DNA of 64,000 bases, taken from contig NZ_SUME01000002.1 of assembly GCF_005048855.1 (NCBI RefSeq), positions 477,057-541,056 on the forward strand. The letters are read 5' to 3'. How positions within the stretch are numbered: the stretch's first letter is position 1; each line of letters starts with the position of its first letter. Below are positions 7,206 to 17,643 of this stretch, piece after piece. Origin of the DNA: Sphingobacterium olei (GTDB lineage Bacteria; Bacteroidota; Bacteroidia; Sphingobacteriales; Sphingobacteriaceae). A program made the position numbers and the translations under genes. Under the pieces are notes generated by a model. It made no database searches and had not been told where the DNA came from. It saw nothing but the letters and a program-made list of their open reading frames with translations.

Positions 7206-9698
7206 TTATTTTTTATAAAAAATCCATGTTTCATCTGCTGCCGTTCCTTTGATCCCCTCCTGAAAGCCACCCATCAGCTTATTCCATTCTACAACCTTCG
7301 GATTGTCCTTAATGGTCAACGGATCGATATCCTCAAATCGACTGCCTTTTGGAAAAGATATATACAACATCAATTGGTTGTCCTTTCTGTATAACAATAC
7401 CTCTTCAAATCCAGCGTTACAGAATCCGTTGGCGACCTCTGGCCATTGTTCGAACTGTTTATCGTGGTAATCATAATACATGTGCTGCTTCTTCTCATCA
7501 TCGATCAACTTAGTCGTTAGCAAGACATAATCTACATCTTTCTCTTCTCCGGTATCTCCACAGCGGGAGCGGTCGAAGGTGTAAAACAAATCATCGAATA
7601 CCTTAAATTCGATCTTTGGATAATTTGCAACCCAAGCACTGGCTATTTTTTTACCGATCCCGTCATCGGTCTTAATGAGACGATAATCCTTCCAACGGTA
7701 GGTCTGTTTAGCATCTCCTCCTTGACCGCTTACAAATCGAGCCAGCTCATCGTCGGAGATCTGGCCGTTCGGATCATAAACCTGTACAAAAACAGGCTTT
7801 GTGAATGGAACATATACATTAAATTTTGCTGATGCCGAAACTTCCTTTTTGTACGGCAGTAAATGCCGATATGCGGCTTCTAACCCCGCATTCGCTATTT
7901 TATCAGACGAAACATCCGGGCCATTATTCTTCCATTCGACGGATGGCCCGTTTGCATTTTGTAGTATTTTATATTCGGGAAACCAATTGTCCGATACATT
8001 CATGTAGGCCGAACCTTCGTCGGTATACAGATAAAACCAATGGTCGGGAATATGGGCATAGGGTGACACATAAATACTGTCTATCCGATTTTCTTGGATC
8101 TTAGTTCCGGGTTGGGCAGATAAGGTGTAAATACCTGCTACGTCGTACATAAACTTACCGTACCGGCTGATTCGATTACGCCGGACGCTATTGTTCTTCA
8201 TACTATTGACCGTAGGTGTCCAGCCCCAACCTAAGCTAATACCTGTGTAAGACAAATCACTTAGGTCATTATTAGAAATATCAATATTACGTACAAAACC
8301 GGCACCAATGCCTAAAGCACCCCAATCTTCGTTAGCTACATTGTTAATTACATTATTGCGTATCATCACCCCATCCGTTAGGATCCGTTCGTCTTTTGGA
8401 ACATACGGCAGATGCGCCTCGAACTGCTCATCCGAAAATTTCCCTAACAACACGGCATTACCCCCTATGTCTTGTAAGACACTACCGATTAATTGGTCCT
8501 TAATGTTACCCTCTTCATAATCTACACCTGTCGCAGCCAAATGTTGGAAGTGACAACTGATCAATGCAGTATACGCAGTATTTTTCAAGGCAACCGCTGC
8601 CTTCGGCCGCCCCACCCAGGCTTGGTTTTCCAAGCCTTTCTTATCGGGAGTGCCCGGGATCTGCAGCTTGTAAGCATCTATAAAATACATGCCCGCTTGA
8701 AGGGCGACATGTCCATGTGTATGAGGCCGCAACCAAGAGGTGTGCTGAAACTGGATACCTTCTAAGCTAATATGTGAAACAGGCTCTTCTTGTGTGCCTG
8801 CAAATTGCAAAATCGTCTCCAGATAGGGAACGATGATCTCCACTTGATTGAGGTCTTCATCAGCTTTTTTATAATAATAGATCTTATGGGTGTCTTCATC
8901 CAAAAACCACTCGCCTGGCTGATCTAAAAATTGAATGGCATTGACCAGTCGAAATGCTGAATTCCCATGCTCTGCCGACAGCCATGGTTTGGGCCAAGGG
9001 TGTTCGCTTTGAAGTTTGCTTTCCGGTTCATGGAAAGCCAGGATGATACTATCTTTGGTTACTTTGGCATCTTTTACACGAAGTTGCGCAATAGCCCACC
9101 ACTGGTGGATAAAGAACTCCATGCCTTCTTCAAATTGGAAGTTTTTAAAGACATTCGGAATAGTGGCAGTCTGCTGCTCAAAGTTCCAATTCAAAATCCG
9201 GGGTAACTCATAATCGTGGTGGCTCTCTGCTCGTATTGCTTTCTGATCACCTACCCACATTTGACGAAACGGAAAAAACTTTCCGCCTACACGCGGTGCA
9301 TCTGCAACATAGACATTCTTCCCCACTTTCTTCCACCCGCTTACAGGCACTCCTCCAGAAAAAACAACATCTTTACCAATAGCTTTGATGTGGGTTGGAC
9401 TTTGTGCTGTTCCGCTATCTTCCGGTCGAATTAGAATGGTTTGTGCGGGACGGTATACCCCATCTTGCAGCAAGATCTGTACACCTTGTGCTACTTTTGG
9501 ATCTCGCAGCCTTCTCCATTCCCGCACCTGTCGCAATGCATCTTCTAATGTCGCAAAGGGAGATGCGACACTGCCATCCCGTTTAAGCGACTGGGTCTTA
9601 GCACCGACATGAATATCAGTCGCGACAGCCTGATTACCAACAGATAAAGCAAGAAGAAATACTAAAAACAGAAATAGTCTATATTTTGTTCTATTCAT
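7206..9698 (-). CDS. Secreted beta-helix glycosidase (GH141-like) fused to an L-rhamnose-mutarotase-like domain
   Basis: An 830-residue protein with a signal peptide (cleavage near VATDIHV). Residues about 28-615 form a right-handed parallel beta-helix, with the entry pattern PFATLEDALRQVREW and RQMWVGDQKAIRAES that resembles GH141 (known alpha-L-fucosidase and xylanase members). Residues about 720-830 look like the L-rhamnose/L-fucose mutarotase fold (DUF718, RhaM): YYDYHDKQFEQWPEV with His745, a central LLYRKDNQLMLYISFP, and the C-terminal NPKVVEWNKLM with ETWIF. RhaM proteins are normally about 105-residue stand-alone cytoplasmic enzymes, so the fusion is unusual. A further region of about 100 residues (618-720) is unrecognised. 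The GH141 assignment is less sure than the fold. Confidence 0.75.
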   Translation of the reverse strand: MNRTKYRLFLFLVFLLALSVGNQAVATDIHVGAKTQSLKRDGSVASPFATLEDALRQVREWRRLRDPKVAQGVQILLQDGVYRPAQTILIRPEDSGTAQSPTHIKAIGKDVVFSGGVPVSGWKKVGKNVYVADAPRVGGKFFPFRQMWVGDQKAIRAESHHDYELPRILNWNFEQQTATIPNVFKNFQFEEGMEFFIHQWWAIAQLRVKDAKVTKDSIILAFHEPESKLQSEHPWPKPWLSAEHGNSAFRLVNAIQFLDQPGEWFLDEDTHKIYYYKKADEDLNQVEIIVPYLETILQFAGTQEEPVSHISLEGIQFQHTSWLRPHTHGHVALQAGMYFIDAYKLQIPGTPDKKGLENQAWVGRPKAAVALKNTAYTALISCHFQHLAATGVDYEEGNIKDQLIGSVLQDIGGNAVLLGKFSDEQFEAHLPYVPKDERILTDGVMIRNNVINNVANEDWGALGIGAGFVRNIDISNNDLSDLSYTGISLGWGWTPTVNSMKNNSVRRNRISRYGKFMYDVAGIYTLSAQPGTKIQENRIDSIYVSPYAHIPDHWFYLYTDEGSAYMNVSDNWFPEYKILQNANGPSVEWKNNGPDVSSDKIANAGLEAAYRHLLPYKKEVSASAKFNVYVPFTKPVFVQVYDPNGQISDDELARFVSGQGGDAKQTYRWKDYRLIKTDDGIGKKIASAWVANYPKIEFKVFDDLFYTFDRSRCGDTGEEKDVDYVLLTTKLIDDEKKQHMYYDYHDKQFEQWPEVANGFCNAGFEEVLLYRKDNQLMLYISFPKGSRFEDIDPLTIKDNPKVVEWNKLMGGFQEGIKGTAADETWIFYKK

Positions 9699-9865
9699 TT
9701 TCGTTTCATTTTTTTATAACTATACATTACGTCACTTCGACGATAGGAGAAGTCCAAAATCACACGACTACCTTAATCTTTCTAACTAACTACTTACCAA
9801 ACCTTTATATCCTCCCATAATTCTTCCAACTACGATTCACCTTATTTTTTGAGTTCCCCTTTAGA

Positions 9866-12265
9866 CTACTTCAATGTGACCTTCTGTTCTCCTAATACGG
9901 ATTTAATGGTCAGTGTTGCTCCTTTCGTTATATCTTGTCTAGCCACATAAGCCACCGCCAATCCTTTATGTGTTTTTCTAGTTGGGCGACTTAGTCCATT
10001 CAAATCTGCTTGGAAACCGTTATCCGTTCCTAAAATCTGGCTATTGCTATCTCCCGAAAAGGTTAACTCTATATCCTGATTTGGCACCAACTCACCCTTC
10101 TCATCGCGCAAGTCCACGGTTACGAAATATAAATCAGTTTGGTCTCCTACAGCATAGCGCTCATGTTCTACTTTTACCCCCAACTGTGTAGCTTTTCCCG
10201 CAGTTCGCTTGACGACCTCCTGTACAGCTTTACCATTTTGGTATTTTACCACTTTCAGTTCTCCTGTTTCAAAGGGCACTTTCCATGCAGCATGCAATTG
10301 ATCTGCATTTTTAGTTGCTTTACCCAAAGACTGTCCATTCAGAAACAGTTCAACTTCATCGGCATTATTATAATAACACCATACATCTACCGTCTGGCCA
10401 ATGCTCCAGTTCCAATGCGGTAAAAGGTGCAAGACATCTTTTTCCGTCCATTCCGACTGGTACATATAATACACATCCTTAGGCAGACCTGCTAAATCTA
10501 CTATGCCATAATACGAGCTACGTGCTGGATAAGGGTATGGCACTGGTTCACCCAAATAATCAAATCCTGTCCATACGAAAATACCTCCTAAGAAATCACG
10601 CTTCTTCACCTCCAACCACGCTCGCTCGTGACTTGTACCCCAATACGCTGCTACATTATCATATGCCGAAACGGTGAAGTCTGCGTTTCCGTTAACGACA
10701 TATTTATCCTTGCTGGAAGCTGGCCACAGCTGAATCGTATCGTGCAAATTATCATACACTCCTCTCGTTTGTAATGCGGAGGTTGTTTCTGAAGCAATCA
10801 GCGGAACCCCTTTAAACTGTATCGGTAATTTATCATAGTCAAAGTACTTGTAATTAAAACCCAACACATCTAACGTCCTTGCCTGTGCGATAAAGTTTTT
10901 TTCGTACTCCGTTTCCGTCAAAGCGACAGTAACTGGTCTTGTCGGGTCCAATTCTTTCACCACTTTGCTCATTTCTTGCGTGAAGGCGATACCTGTGCTA
11001 TCAAATTGTTCACGGATCTCGTTACCAATGCTCCACATAAAAACCGAAGGATGATTGCGATCGCGTTTGACAAAACTAATAAGGTCCGGGATATGGTGCT
11101 CGTCAAAGTCAATATTATAATCGAACCTGTTCTTACGTTTCTTCCACATGTCATAAGCCTCGTTGTACACCAAAATGCCCAATTCATCACAAAGATCCAG
11201 TAGTTCTTCAGCGGGCGGATTATGCGCTGTACGGATCGCATTGACGCCCATATCTTTCATAATCAACAGCTGCCTTTTTGCGGCAGATTTGTTGAAAGCT
11301 GATCCTAAGGCTCCCAAATCATGGTGCAAACATACCCCTAACAACTTCAACGGCTGGTCGTTTAAAAAGAATCCGGTTTGCTCATCAAACTTGAAATTCC
11401 TAAAACCCACTTTGTAGTGCAGTTCATCCACAACTTTATTGGTTTCACTCAATAAAGAAATCTCTAGCTGGTATAGATTCGGATTTTTAGGATCCCAGAG
11501 CTTGGCCTGGGATATCTCCAATGTCTCATCAAAGGTGCCTTTTGTAGCCGTTATATTCTTCTTCGCCACTACCTTTCCTTGTGCGTCTATCAACTTTAAT
11601 ACAGCTTGTACACCTTGTCCCTTGATCGCCGATCGAACACGCACTGTACTCTTGGCGACAGCAACCATAGGTGTCGTGATAAAAGTTTCACTTCGCAAAA
11701 AGTGTGAAGGATTGCGCTTCTCTAAGCGTACATCCCGGTAAATCCCTGATCCTGAATACCAACGCGAGTTGGGCTGTAAGCTATTGTCCACCCGGACAGC
11801 AATGACATTTTTCTTGTTTCCAAAATTCAAATATTTTGTCAAGTCATGCTCAAAAGAAAGATAGCCATTGATATGCTTTCCTAAGTAAACACCATTAATC
11901 CAAACTTCCGTATAACGATATGCTCCCCCAAAATAAAGTACAATATCCTTTCCCTTATCCTGCTCATTCAATGAGAAAGATTTACGATACCAGCCTATTC
12001 CTCCTGGAAGCGCTCCACCTGCATTACCCGCAGGATAGTCCGCTCCAAAATCAAACCCCATGCTCCAATCGTGAGGTAAGGTAACCGGATTCCACACATT
12101 ATCATCAAAACCGGCATGCCTAAATGTTAAATCATCATCCAGAACAAAGCGCCAATCTGTATTGAAGTTAATAAGCTCCCTAGCTTGTCCGAACGTCCAT
12201 TGAGAAGCTGCTAAAAAAACTATAAATGTTACTATCTTCCGAATCATATTAAATTTATTACCCAT
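9866..12265 (-). CDS. GH2 family beta-glycosidase (beta-galactosidase-like)
   Basis: A 799-residue exported protein with full GH2 architecture: sugar-binding jelly roll (about 30-190), immunoglobulin-like domain (200-300), TIM barrel (305-590) and C-terminal DUF4982-type and further beta domains. The acid/base is Glu416 in SIGNEIREQ and the nucleophile is Glu493 in LIASETTSA. GH2 enzymes hydrolyse beta-galactosides, beta-glucuronides or related links; in RG-II loci they remove galactose, glucuronate or arabinose units. ATG at 12265 gives a slightly long N-terminus; Met7 (12247) is an equally possible start. A 167-base gap separates it from the downstream beta-helix gene, the largest gap in the operon. 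Confidence 0.93.
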   Translation of the reverse strand: MGNKFNMIRKIVTFIVFLAASQWTFGQARELINFNTDWRFVLDDDLTFRHAGFDDNVWNPVTLPHDWSMGFDFGADYPAGNAGGALPGGIGWYRKSFSLNEQDKGKDIVLYFGGAYRYTEVWINGVYLGKHINGYLSFEHDLTKYLNFGNKKNVIAVRVDNSLQPNSRWYSGSGIYRDVRLEKRNPSHFLRSETFITTPMVAVAKSTVRVRSAIKGQGVQAVLKLIDAQGKVVAKKNITATKGTFDETLEISQAKLWDPKNPNLYQLEISLLSETNKVVDELHYKVGFRNFKFDEQTGFFLNDQPLKLLGVCLHHDLGALGSAFNKSAAKRQLLIMKDMGVNAIRTAHNPPAEELLDLCDELGILVYNEAYDMWKKRKNRFDYNIDFDEHHIPDLISFVKRDRNHPSVFMWSIGNEIREQFDSTGIAFTQEMSKVVKELDPTRPVTVALTETEYEKNFIAQARTLDVLGFNYKYFDYDKLPIQFKGVPLIASETTSALQTRGVYDNLHDTIQLWPASSKDKYVVNGNADFTVSAYDNVAAYWGTSHERAWLEVKKRDFLGGIFVWTGFDYLGEPVPYPYPARSSYYGIVDLAGLPKDVYYMYQSEWTEKDVLHLLPHWNWSIGQTVDVWCYYNNADEVELFLNGQSLGKATKNADQLHAAWKVPFETGELKVVKYQNGKAVQEVVKRTAGKATQLGVKVEHERYAVGDQTDLYFVTVDLRDEKGELVPNQDIELTFSGDSNSQILGTDNGFQADLNGLSRPTRKTHKGLAVAYVARQDITKGATLTIKSVLGEQKVTLK

Positions 12266-12308
12266 TTTCTGTTCACTGATCTATTCAAAAAGTTAAATAA
12301 CCCTATTA

Positions 12309-13415
12309 TTACTCCTTTACAAAATTCAACACACTCTTGCCGATATCCTTTGATGTCGCCAAGGCGATCCCCCTATTACCGTCCTTATCTACCGCGCAAT
12401 AATAGTGATACACTATCCCTTTGTGTTTAATTACAAAAGATTTGTGCGCATACTGTGCATCGTACGGTTCCGTAGAACTGATCAAATCCTCACCTTCCCA
12501 ATCTGTCCAGTGAATCAGATCTTTTGAGGCTGCGAAACGGTTGAATGCCCCCCCGCGGTCTTTCCAGAATGCACCGAAATAAAACATAACCCAGGTATTG
12601 TTAATTCGCTGAATCATTGGATCTCCCGTTATACCTACGGGATGATGTACGACAGGATCTTGAAGATAGCGTTTCCACTTCACCATATCATCCGAAACCG
12701 CCATGCCAATACGTTCATACCACCGTGTTGGCTTATTATTCTCCAACGAATCACCTACCGCGTTGTAGTACATAATAAAGCGGTGCCCTGTATTTCGGCT
12801 GGGGTCTTCGATTATATAGCTCTTGAAAAGCTTATGTCTATTCTCCCACCAACGGATATCGACATCTTCACTGCTTAATACAGGCTTATCTATTCTGTTC
12901 CAATCAAAAGGCCTATTAGGCGTTTCCGTCGTATAGGCGATACCCAATGACAGTGGCTCTGGCTCATAACCCTCAGAAGAACCTCCAAAATAGGACATCC
13001 AATATTTGCCCTTGTATTTTTTTAGTTTATAGCTTCCTCCCCATTTCGTATCGATCAACGCATTGTATCCTGCCTTTTGCTTGGCATCCCATTCATCACC
13101 TTCCCCCGCGGTCAATTGCTTCCCCAACGTCTTCCAGTTCAATAAATCGGCACTTTCCGCCAAATAAGTTTCATATCCTACACCATCAAAGATAATATAG
13201 GTCATATACCAGATATGACCGATCTTGTATACCGAAGGACAATCCATGAGATGCTTCTTTGTCGATGGTACAACGACTAACCCATACTTATATGGCGTTT
13301 TGACAGCATTGTAAATGTTCTGCATTTCCGTTGCAGAAACTTTCAAGTCTTTATTTTGTCCCCATACGGGTTGAAAAAACAAGAACGAGAGAAATATATA
13401 AAGTAATCGCATCAT
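12309..13415 (-). CDS. Five-bladed beta-propeller glycosidase (GH43-like)
   Basis: A 368-residue secreted protein with a signal peptide ending at VWGQ. The repeated pattern of short strands with acidic residues (MDCPSVYKIGHIWYMTY with Asp58, YMSYFGGSSEG, ITGDPMIQRINNTWVMFYFG) is that of the GH43/GH62/GH117/GH130 propeller group. The catalytic triad cannot be assigned with certainty, so the family is left open. Enzymes with this fold act mostly on furanosides such as L-arabinofuranose or on galactosides. The gene is one base from the rhamnosidase at 13417 and 43 bases upstream of the GH2 gene, so the three are probably co-translated. Confidence 0.7.
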   Translation of the reverse strand: MMRLLYIFLSFLFFQPVWGQNKDLKVSATEMQNIYNAVKTPYKYGLVVVPSTKKHLMDCPSVYKIGHIWYMTYIIFDGVGYETYLAESADLLNWKTLGKQLTAGEGDEWDAKQKAGYNALIDTKWGGSYKLKKYKGKYWMSYFGGSSEGYEPEPLSLGIAYTTETPNRPFDWNRIDKPVLSSEDVDIRWWENRHKLFKSYIIEDPSRNTGHRFIMYYNAVGDSLENNKPTRWYERIGMAVSDDMVKWKRYLQDPVVHHPVGITGDPMIQRINNTWVMFYFGAFWKDRGGAFNRFAASKDLIHWTDWEGEDLISSTEPYDAQYAHKSFVIKHKGIVYHYYCAVDKDGNRGIALATSKDIGKSVLNFVKE

Positions 13416-13416
13416 C

Positions 13417-16149
13417 TTATTCTACTATATGATAAACTCCAGAACCCAGGTCAATACTCACGTTATCTCCAACGGTCGACAATATAGATTTCTTCGGTGT
13501 CTTACCATTTATTTTGTACTTGCCGACCTTCGGCAAAACGACCTTTGCCTCTGTTCCAACGGGAACATGAATACGGTACGTATGGCCTTTAATTGTTAAT
13601 TTACGATCTAGCATCACCTCACCGTAAGGCGTTTCATATGTTACTTTTACGTCCGCTACTTTGTCCAGCAGACGTGGCTCGATAACGAGGTGTTTAAAAG
13701 CAACTGAATTAGAGGCTTGACGAATACCACCTAAACTCGCATGAAACCACTCCATCAAATGACCGAGCATAAAATGATTATTGGACACATTAGGCAAGGC
13801 TGCCCAGGACTCCGTCAATGCCGTAGCTCCTTTTCTAATCTGATAACCATATCCCGGACGGGTATCATCTTTATGCATGGCATAAATCATATCGTCTTTA
13901 TTGTTATTTGTCAGTGCCTGAATCAAATATCGATGTCCGACATCACCCGCTGTAAACGAGGTATCTCTGGACGAAATATCCTGCAATAGTGCCTGCAAAA
14001 CTTTTTCTTGATTTTGCTCATCGACCAATCCCATATAAATAGCCATGGCTTGAGCTGTCTGGCTCCCCGTAGCGTACTGACCTTGCTCAGCTTTGTAAAA
14101 TGTGTTGTTAAAAGATGTATAAACTTCGGTGCGCAATGAGTCGAAGTAAAGTTTGTCATCTGCATAACCAAGCTCTTCGGCTATGTGTCCCATTACCGTT
14201 AAATCGTAGTAGTAAATCGCTGTACCTGTCACACCATGTGGTGTCAATTGAGAAACTCCGGGTCGTTCCGGGCCAATATCATACCAGTCGCTCAATCCCT
14301 GATAAAGGATATTATCTTTGGCTTTGGACTGTAGATAAGCGACATATTTCTTCATCATACTATAATTATCCGTGAGATAGGTTTTATCACCATACCATTG
14401 ATACGCATACCATGCCAATAGGATGGAACTACTTCCCCATTCGGGTGAGTCCCTAAACATATCTCCACCCCAGTCGAATTGCACGTATTCAGGAGCTATC
14501 TCCGGTACAAGGCCATCTGCTGTTTGCGACATGCGCATATCACGCAGGGCTTTAGCGAACAACGTACCTCCATCAAAATTGTACTGCACCGATGGCCCCA
14601 TTAGATGTAACTGTTCTAACCAGCCTAATTTCTCCCGGTGTGGACAATCCGTAAAAACAGAGACCATATTGCTTTGAATACCCCATTTAATTAATTCGTG
14701 TATTTGATTAAATAAGGTGTCTGATGAAACAAATGTACCAACGGTCGAGGTACTGTTGCGGATATGATGCGATTCGATATGTAGCATATCAACCTGACTT
14801 CCTGCCACAGGCATCTTGATGACTTCTGCATAGCGTAGTCCATAATATGTAAACCTCGGAGACCAGGTCACTTCTTTTTCCTTGCCAAATATATACTGGT
14901 AATAGTAAGGACTTCCTGTATGTTTTTGATTAGCAGAGCCATCGGCATTCAATAATTCTGCCGGATATACCCGAATCGTATCGCCTTCATTCCCACGGAT
15001 CGTTATCGATACAATTCCCGAAGCATTCTGCCCAAAATCGTATACCTCGCTTTTACGTGATGGTACGATTTGATGTGAAACGGGCTTAAACGTTTCCATC
15101 ACCTTGGTGGGTGCTATTTCTTGGGCACGTAAAGCCGGTCCGCCGACAACGATAGCCTTCTCCCATTTGGAGTCATCATAGTGTACGTCGGTCCAATCCT
15201 TTGGCAGGATACGCGCATCAAAATCCTCTCCTCCATACATACTTGAAAATGCAATCGGTGAGGCATGCACCTTCCAGCTTTCATCCGTTTCTACCGTGTC
15301 GGATGTACCATCTTCATATACGGTCACTACCTTCATTTTTAGCTTCGGCAGGCCAAAAGCAACCTTATGTTTTTGGTAACGCCCCTTAATTGGCGGTATA
15401 TAATAGAACCCATTTCCTAGAAGTATTGCAAACGCATTTTTCCCTTGCTGTAGCGAAGTGGTTAAATCGTAGACTACATAGTATGCTTCTTTGTCGTATT
15501 TCGTCCATCCCGGTTGCAAGAACGCATCATCTAAACGCTTACCATTCAGCTGTAACTCATAATGTCCCAATCCAGATACATAGGCATAGCTTGATTTTAC
15601 TTTCTTGTTTAAGGAGAACGTTTTACGAAATACAGGGAGATCGTAATTTTTGTCAATCCGAAGTTTGCTTGAGCTTAAGGGAAGGGGATTAACTAACGAA
15701 TCCGGCAACTTCTCACGCGCAATCCACTCTGCTTTCCCCCAGTCTGCTTCGGTGAGCAATCCCATATGAAAATGACAAATTTCACTTTTAGCTCGTGCAC
15801 CATAATTATCTTCGACTTCGACGAATACATAGTAGGTTGTCCCTGCCTTTAATGCAGATCCTTTATACTTTATAAAAAGTGATTGATCAGAAGAGATATT
15901 CCCCGAATCCCAGGTTTTGGCGGCCGTTGCCCTTACCAACTGCGCACTGTCTTCGCTCACTACAATTCGATATGATCTTTGAACGACGTCTTTCTTTGCA
16001 CTCGTCAATTTCCAACTAAAAGCAGGTGTAAGCGTATTAATTCCCAATGGATTAATACGGTTCTCTACCGTAAGTTCCTTTATTCGTAAATCCGCAAATA
16101 AGGAGGCAGAGATCAATAAACAGACACATAAAAGAGAAACTATCTTCAT
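13417..16149 (-). CDS. GH78 alpha-L-rhamnosidase
   Basis: A 910-residue exported enzyme. After the signal peptide there is an FN3-like N-domain (about 25-130), two beta-sandwich domains (about 140-340 and 350-460), the (alpha/alpha)6 catalytic barrel (about 470-800) and a C-terminal beta-sandwich. The family hallmark FTDCPHREKLGWLEQ gives the general acid Glu506. It removes terminal alpha-L-rhamnose, a side-chain and backbone sugar of rhamnogalacturonans. It directly precedes the GH43-like gene and follows GH28 by 12 bases. A second GH78 at 26895 is only distantly similar, which suggests a different linkage. Confidence 0.95.
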   Translation of the reverse strand: MKIVSLLCVCLLISASLFADLRIKELTVENRINPLGINTLTPAFSWKLTSAKKDVVQRSYRIVVSEDSAQLVRATAAKTWDSGNISSDQSLFIKYKGSALKAGTTYYVFVEVEDNYGARAKSEICHFHMGLLTEADWGKAEWIAREKLPDSLVNPLPLSSSKLRIDKNYDLPVFRKTFSLNKKVKSSYAYVSGLGHYELQLNGKRLDDAFLQPGWTKYDKEAYYVVYDLTTSLQQGKNAFAILLGNGFYYIPPIKGRYQKHKVAFGLPKLKMKVVTVYEDGTSDTVETDESWKVHASPIAFSSMYGGEDFDARILPKDWTDVHYDDSKWEKAIVVGGPALRAQEIAPTKVMETFKPVSHQIVPSRKSEVYDFGQNASGIVSITIRGNEGDTIRVYPAELLNADGSANQKHTGSPYYYQYIFGKEKEVTWSPRFTYYGLRYAEVIKMPVAGSQVDMLHIESHHIRNSTSTVGTFVSSDTLFNQIHELIKWGIQSNMVSVFTDCPHREKLGWLEQLHLMGPSVQYNFDGGTLFAKALRDMRMSQTADGLVPEIAPEYVQFDWGGDMFRDSPEWGSSSILLAWYAYQWYGDKTYLTDNYSMMKKYVAYLQSKAKDNILYQGLSDWYDIGPERPGVSQLTPHGVTGTAIYYYDLTVMGHIAEELGYADDKLYFDSLRTEVYTSFNNTFYKAEQGQYATGSQTAQAMAIYMGLVDEQNQEKVLQALLQDISSRDTSFTAGDVGHRYLIQALTNNNKDDMIYAMHKDDTRPGYGYQIRKGATALTESWAALPNVSNNHFMLGHLMEWFHASLGGIRQASNSVAFKHLVIEPRLLDKVADVKVTYETPYGEVMLDRKLTIKGHTYRIHVPVGTEAKVVLPKVGKYKINGKTPKKSILSTVGDNVSIDLGSGVYHIVE

Positions 16150-16161
16150 AAAATCGATCAG

Positions 16162-17616
16162 CTAGTTTATAAATTCAACATTCCTTTGATTCAATCCAGA
16201 TACATTTACGGTATCTATTTCACATTCCACACAGTTGATACTGCTGTTTTCTATTATAATATCTTTGGCATCCTTAGCCACAAAATACCGTTCTGCGGCA
16301 GCGTGAATATTAGAGAAGCGTACGTTTTCCAACATGGATTCCGGAATTCCATCTATTTTAATGCAATCAGCCGCCTTTTCAATCAGAACTTTCCGTATGG
16401 TGATATCCGAGAATCTCGGCGTTAATCTGTTCGGCTTCACCTGATGGTCACGACTTGCGGCATTACCCACATGCGTCGCACTGCCCAGCATATCCCAACG
16501 GAGTGCCGAATGCACAACATTCATCCGTATGTTTTCAAAAAACATATTATTGCCCCCTCCACCACGGGGTCTCCGTGTTTTGAAACGTATGCCCACATCT
16601 GTACCATCGAAAGCACAGTCGTGTACGTAAACTTGTTGCACTTGTCCTGCCGTTTCACTGCCAACAGTAAGACCACCATGACCTCGTTCCGCCAAACAGT
16701 AACGAACCACCACATTTTCTGTGGGTCGGTTAACACGGAGACCGTCGTCTCCCCTACCTGCTTTCAAAGCAATGCAATCATCTCCAGTATTAAATGTACA
16801 ATACTCAATAAGCACATTTCTCGAGGATTCGATATCTATACCATCTCCCCGCTGAATACCGATTGAATGGATATTAACCCCTCTAATGATCACGTTTTCG
16901 CAATAAGTAGGCACAATATTCCAAAAAGCCGACCGCTCCAACGAAATACCTTCAATAAATACATTTTCACAATTAATGGGTGCAATCAGTGCAGGCGGGA
17001 AAATGTAATCCGCTGTTTTTCCATCGTAAATTCTATTTTCAACAGGTGTATCTGCGAGTACTAGATTTTCGATGACGTCGTGTGTCATAGTCCGTTCACG
17101 CACCTTACCCTTCCCCGGACCTATTAATTTACCTTTGCCCGTGATGGCAATATTTTTCGCATTGTTGGCGTAAATACATGCCCCCAACGAATACAACTCT
17201 ATGCCTTCATTACGTGTAAAAACAACCGGAAGAAAGGCTTCAATTTCACTTTTAAATTCAATCAATGCATCTTCCTCCAGATACAAATGAATATTCGATT
17301 TCAACTCCAGTCGACCTGTGAAATGGTTCCCTACCTTAACAATCAATGTACCTCCACCAATATTGGCTAGGGCATCTATTCGCGGTTGTATATCATCTCC
17401 CGGAAAAACAGAATCTATTACAGGTGGAAAATCCGGACGTTGAAATACCGCATCAAAATAGGGAGAATTTACTTCCGCTATTTCTTCCGGCATATGAGCA
17501 GAGCCTACCTGCGCATAGGACAATAATGCTTTATCCAGCTGCTCATAATTCAGCCTTTCCGATCCACATCCTGCAAAAAGGAAAACGAGTACGCACCAAA
17601 CGTTTACTGTCTTCAT
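16162..17616 (-). CDS. GH28 polygalacturonase-type lipoprotein
   Basis: A 484-residue protein with a lipobox (FAGC, Cys17), so probably anchored in a membrane. The right-handed beta-helix carries the GH28 signature in order: GDGIDIESS (Asp258, Asp261), NTGDDCIALKAGR (Asp279, Asp280), RGHGGLTVGS (His313) and GIRFKTRR (Arg344, Lys346). GH28 enzymes hydrolyse alpha-1,4-galacturonosyl links by inversion; some act as exo-enzymes or on rhamnogalacturonan. The N-terminal 60 residues before the helix are longer than in simple polygalacturonases. It is 12 bases from the GH78 gene downstream and 27 bases after the isomerase-like gene upstream. Confidence 0.94.
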   Translation of the reverse strand: MKTVNVWCVLVFLFAGCGSERLNYEQLDKALLSYAQVGSAHMPEEIAEVNSPYFDAVFQRPDFPPVIDSVFPGDDIQPRIDALANIGGGTLIVKVGNHFTGRLELKSNIHLYLEEDALIEFKSEIEAFLPVVFTRNEGIELYSLGACIYANNAKNIAITGKGKLIGPGKGKVRERTMTHDVIENLVLADTPVENRIYDGKTADYIFPPALIAPINCENVFIEGISLERSAFWNIVPTYCENVIIRGVNIHSIGIQRGDGIDIESSRNVLIEYCTFNTGDDCIALKAGRGDDGLRVNRPTENVVVRYCLAERGHGGLTVGSETAGQVQQVYVHDCAFDGTDVGIRFKTRRPRGGGGNNMFFENIRMNVVHSALRWDMLGSATHVGNAASRDHQVKPNRLTPRFSDITIRKVLIEKAADCIKIDGIPESMLENVRFSNIHAAAERYFVAKDAKDIIIENSSINCVECEIDTVNVSGLNQRNVEFIN

Positions 17617-17643
17617 CTATTTATTTTTTTATATACCCTGATC

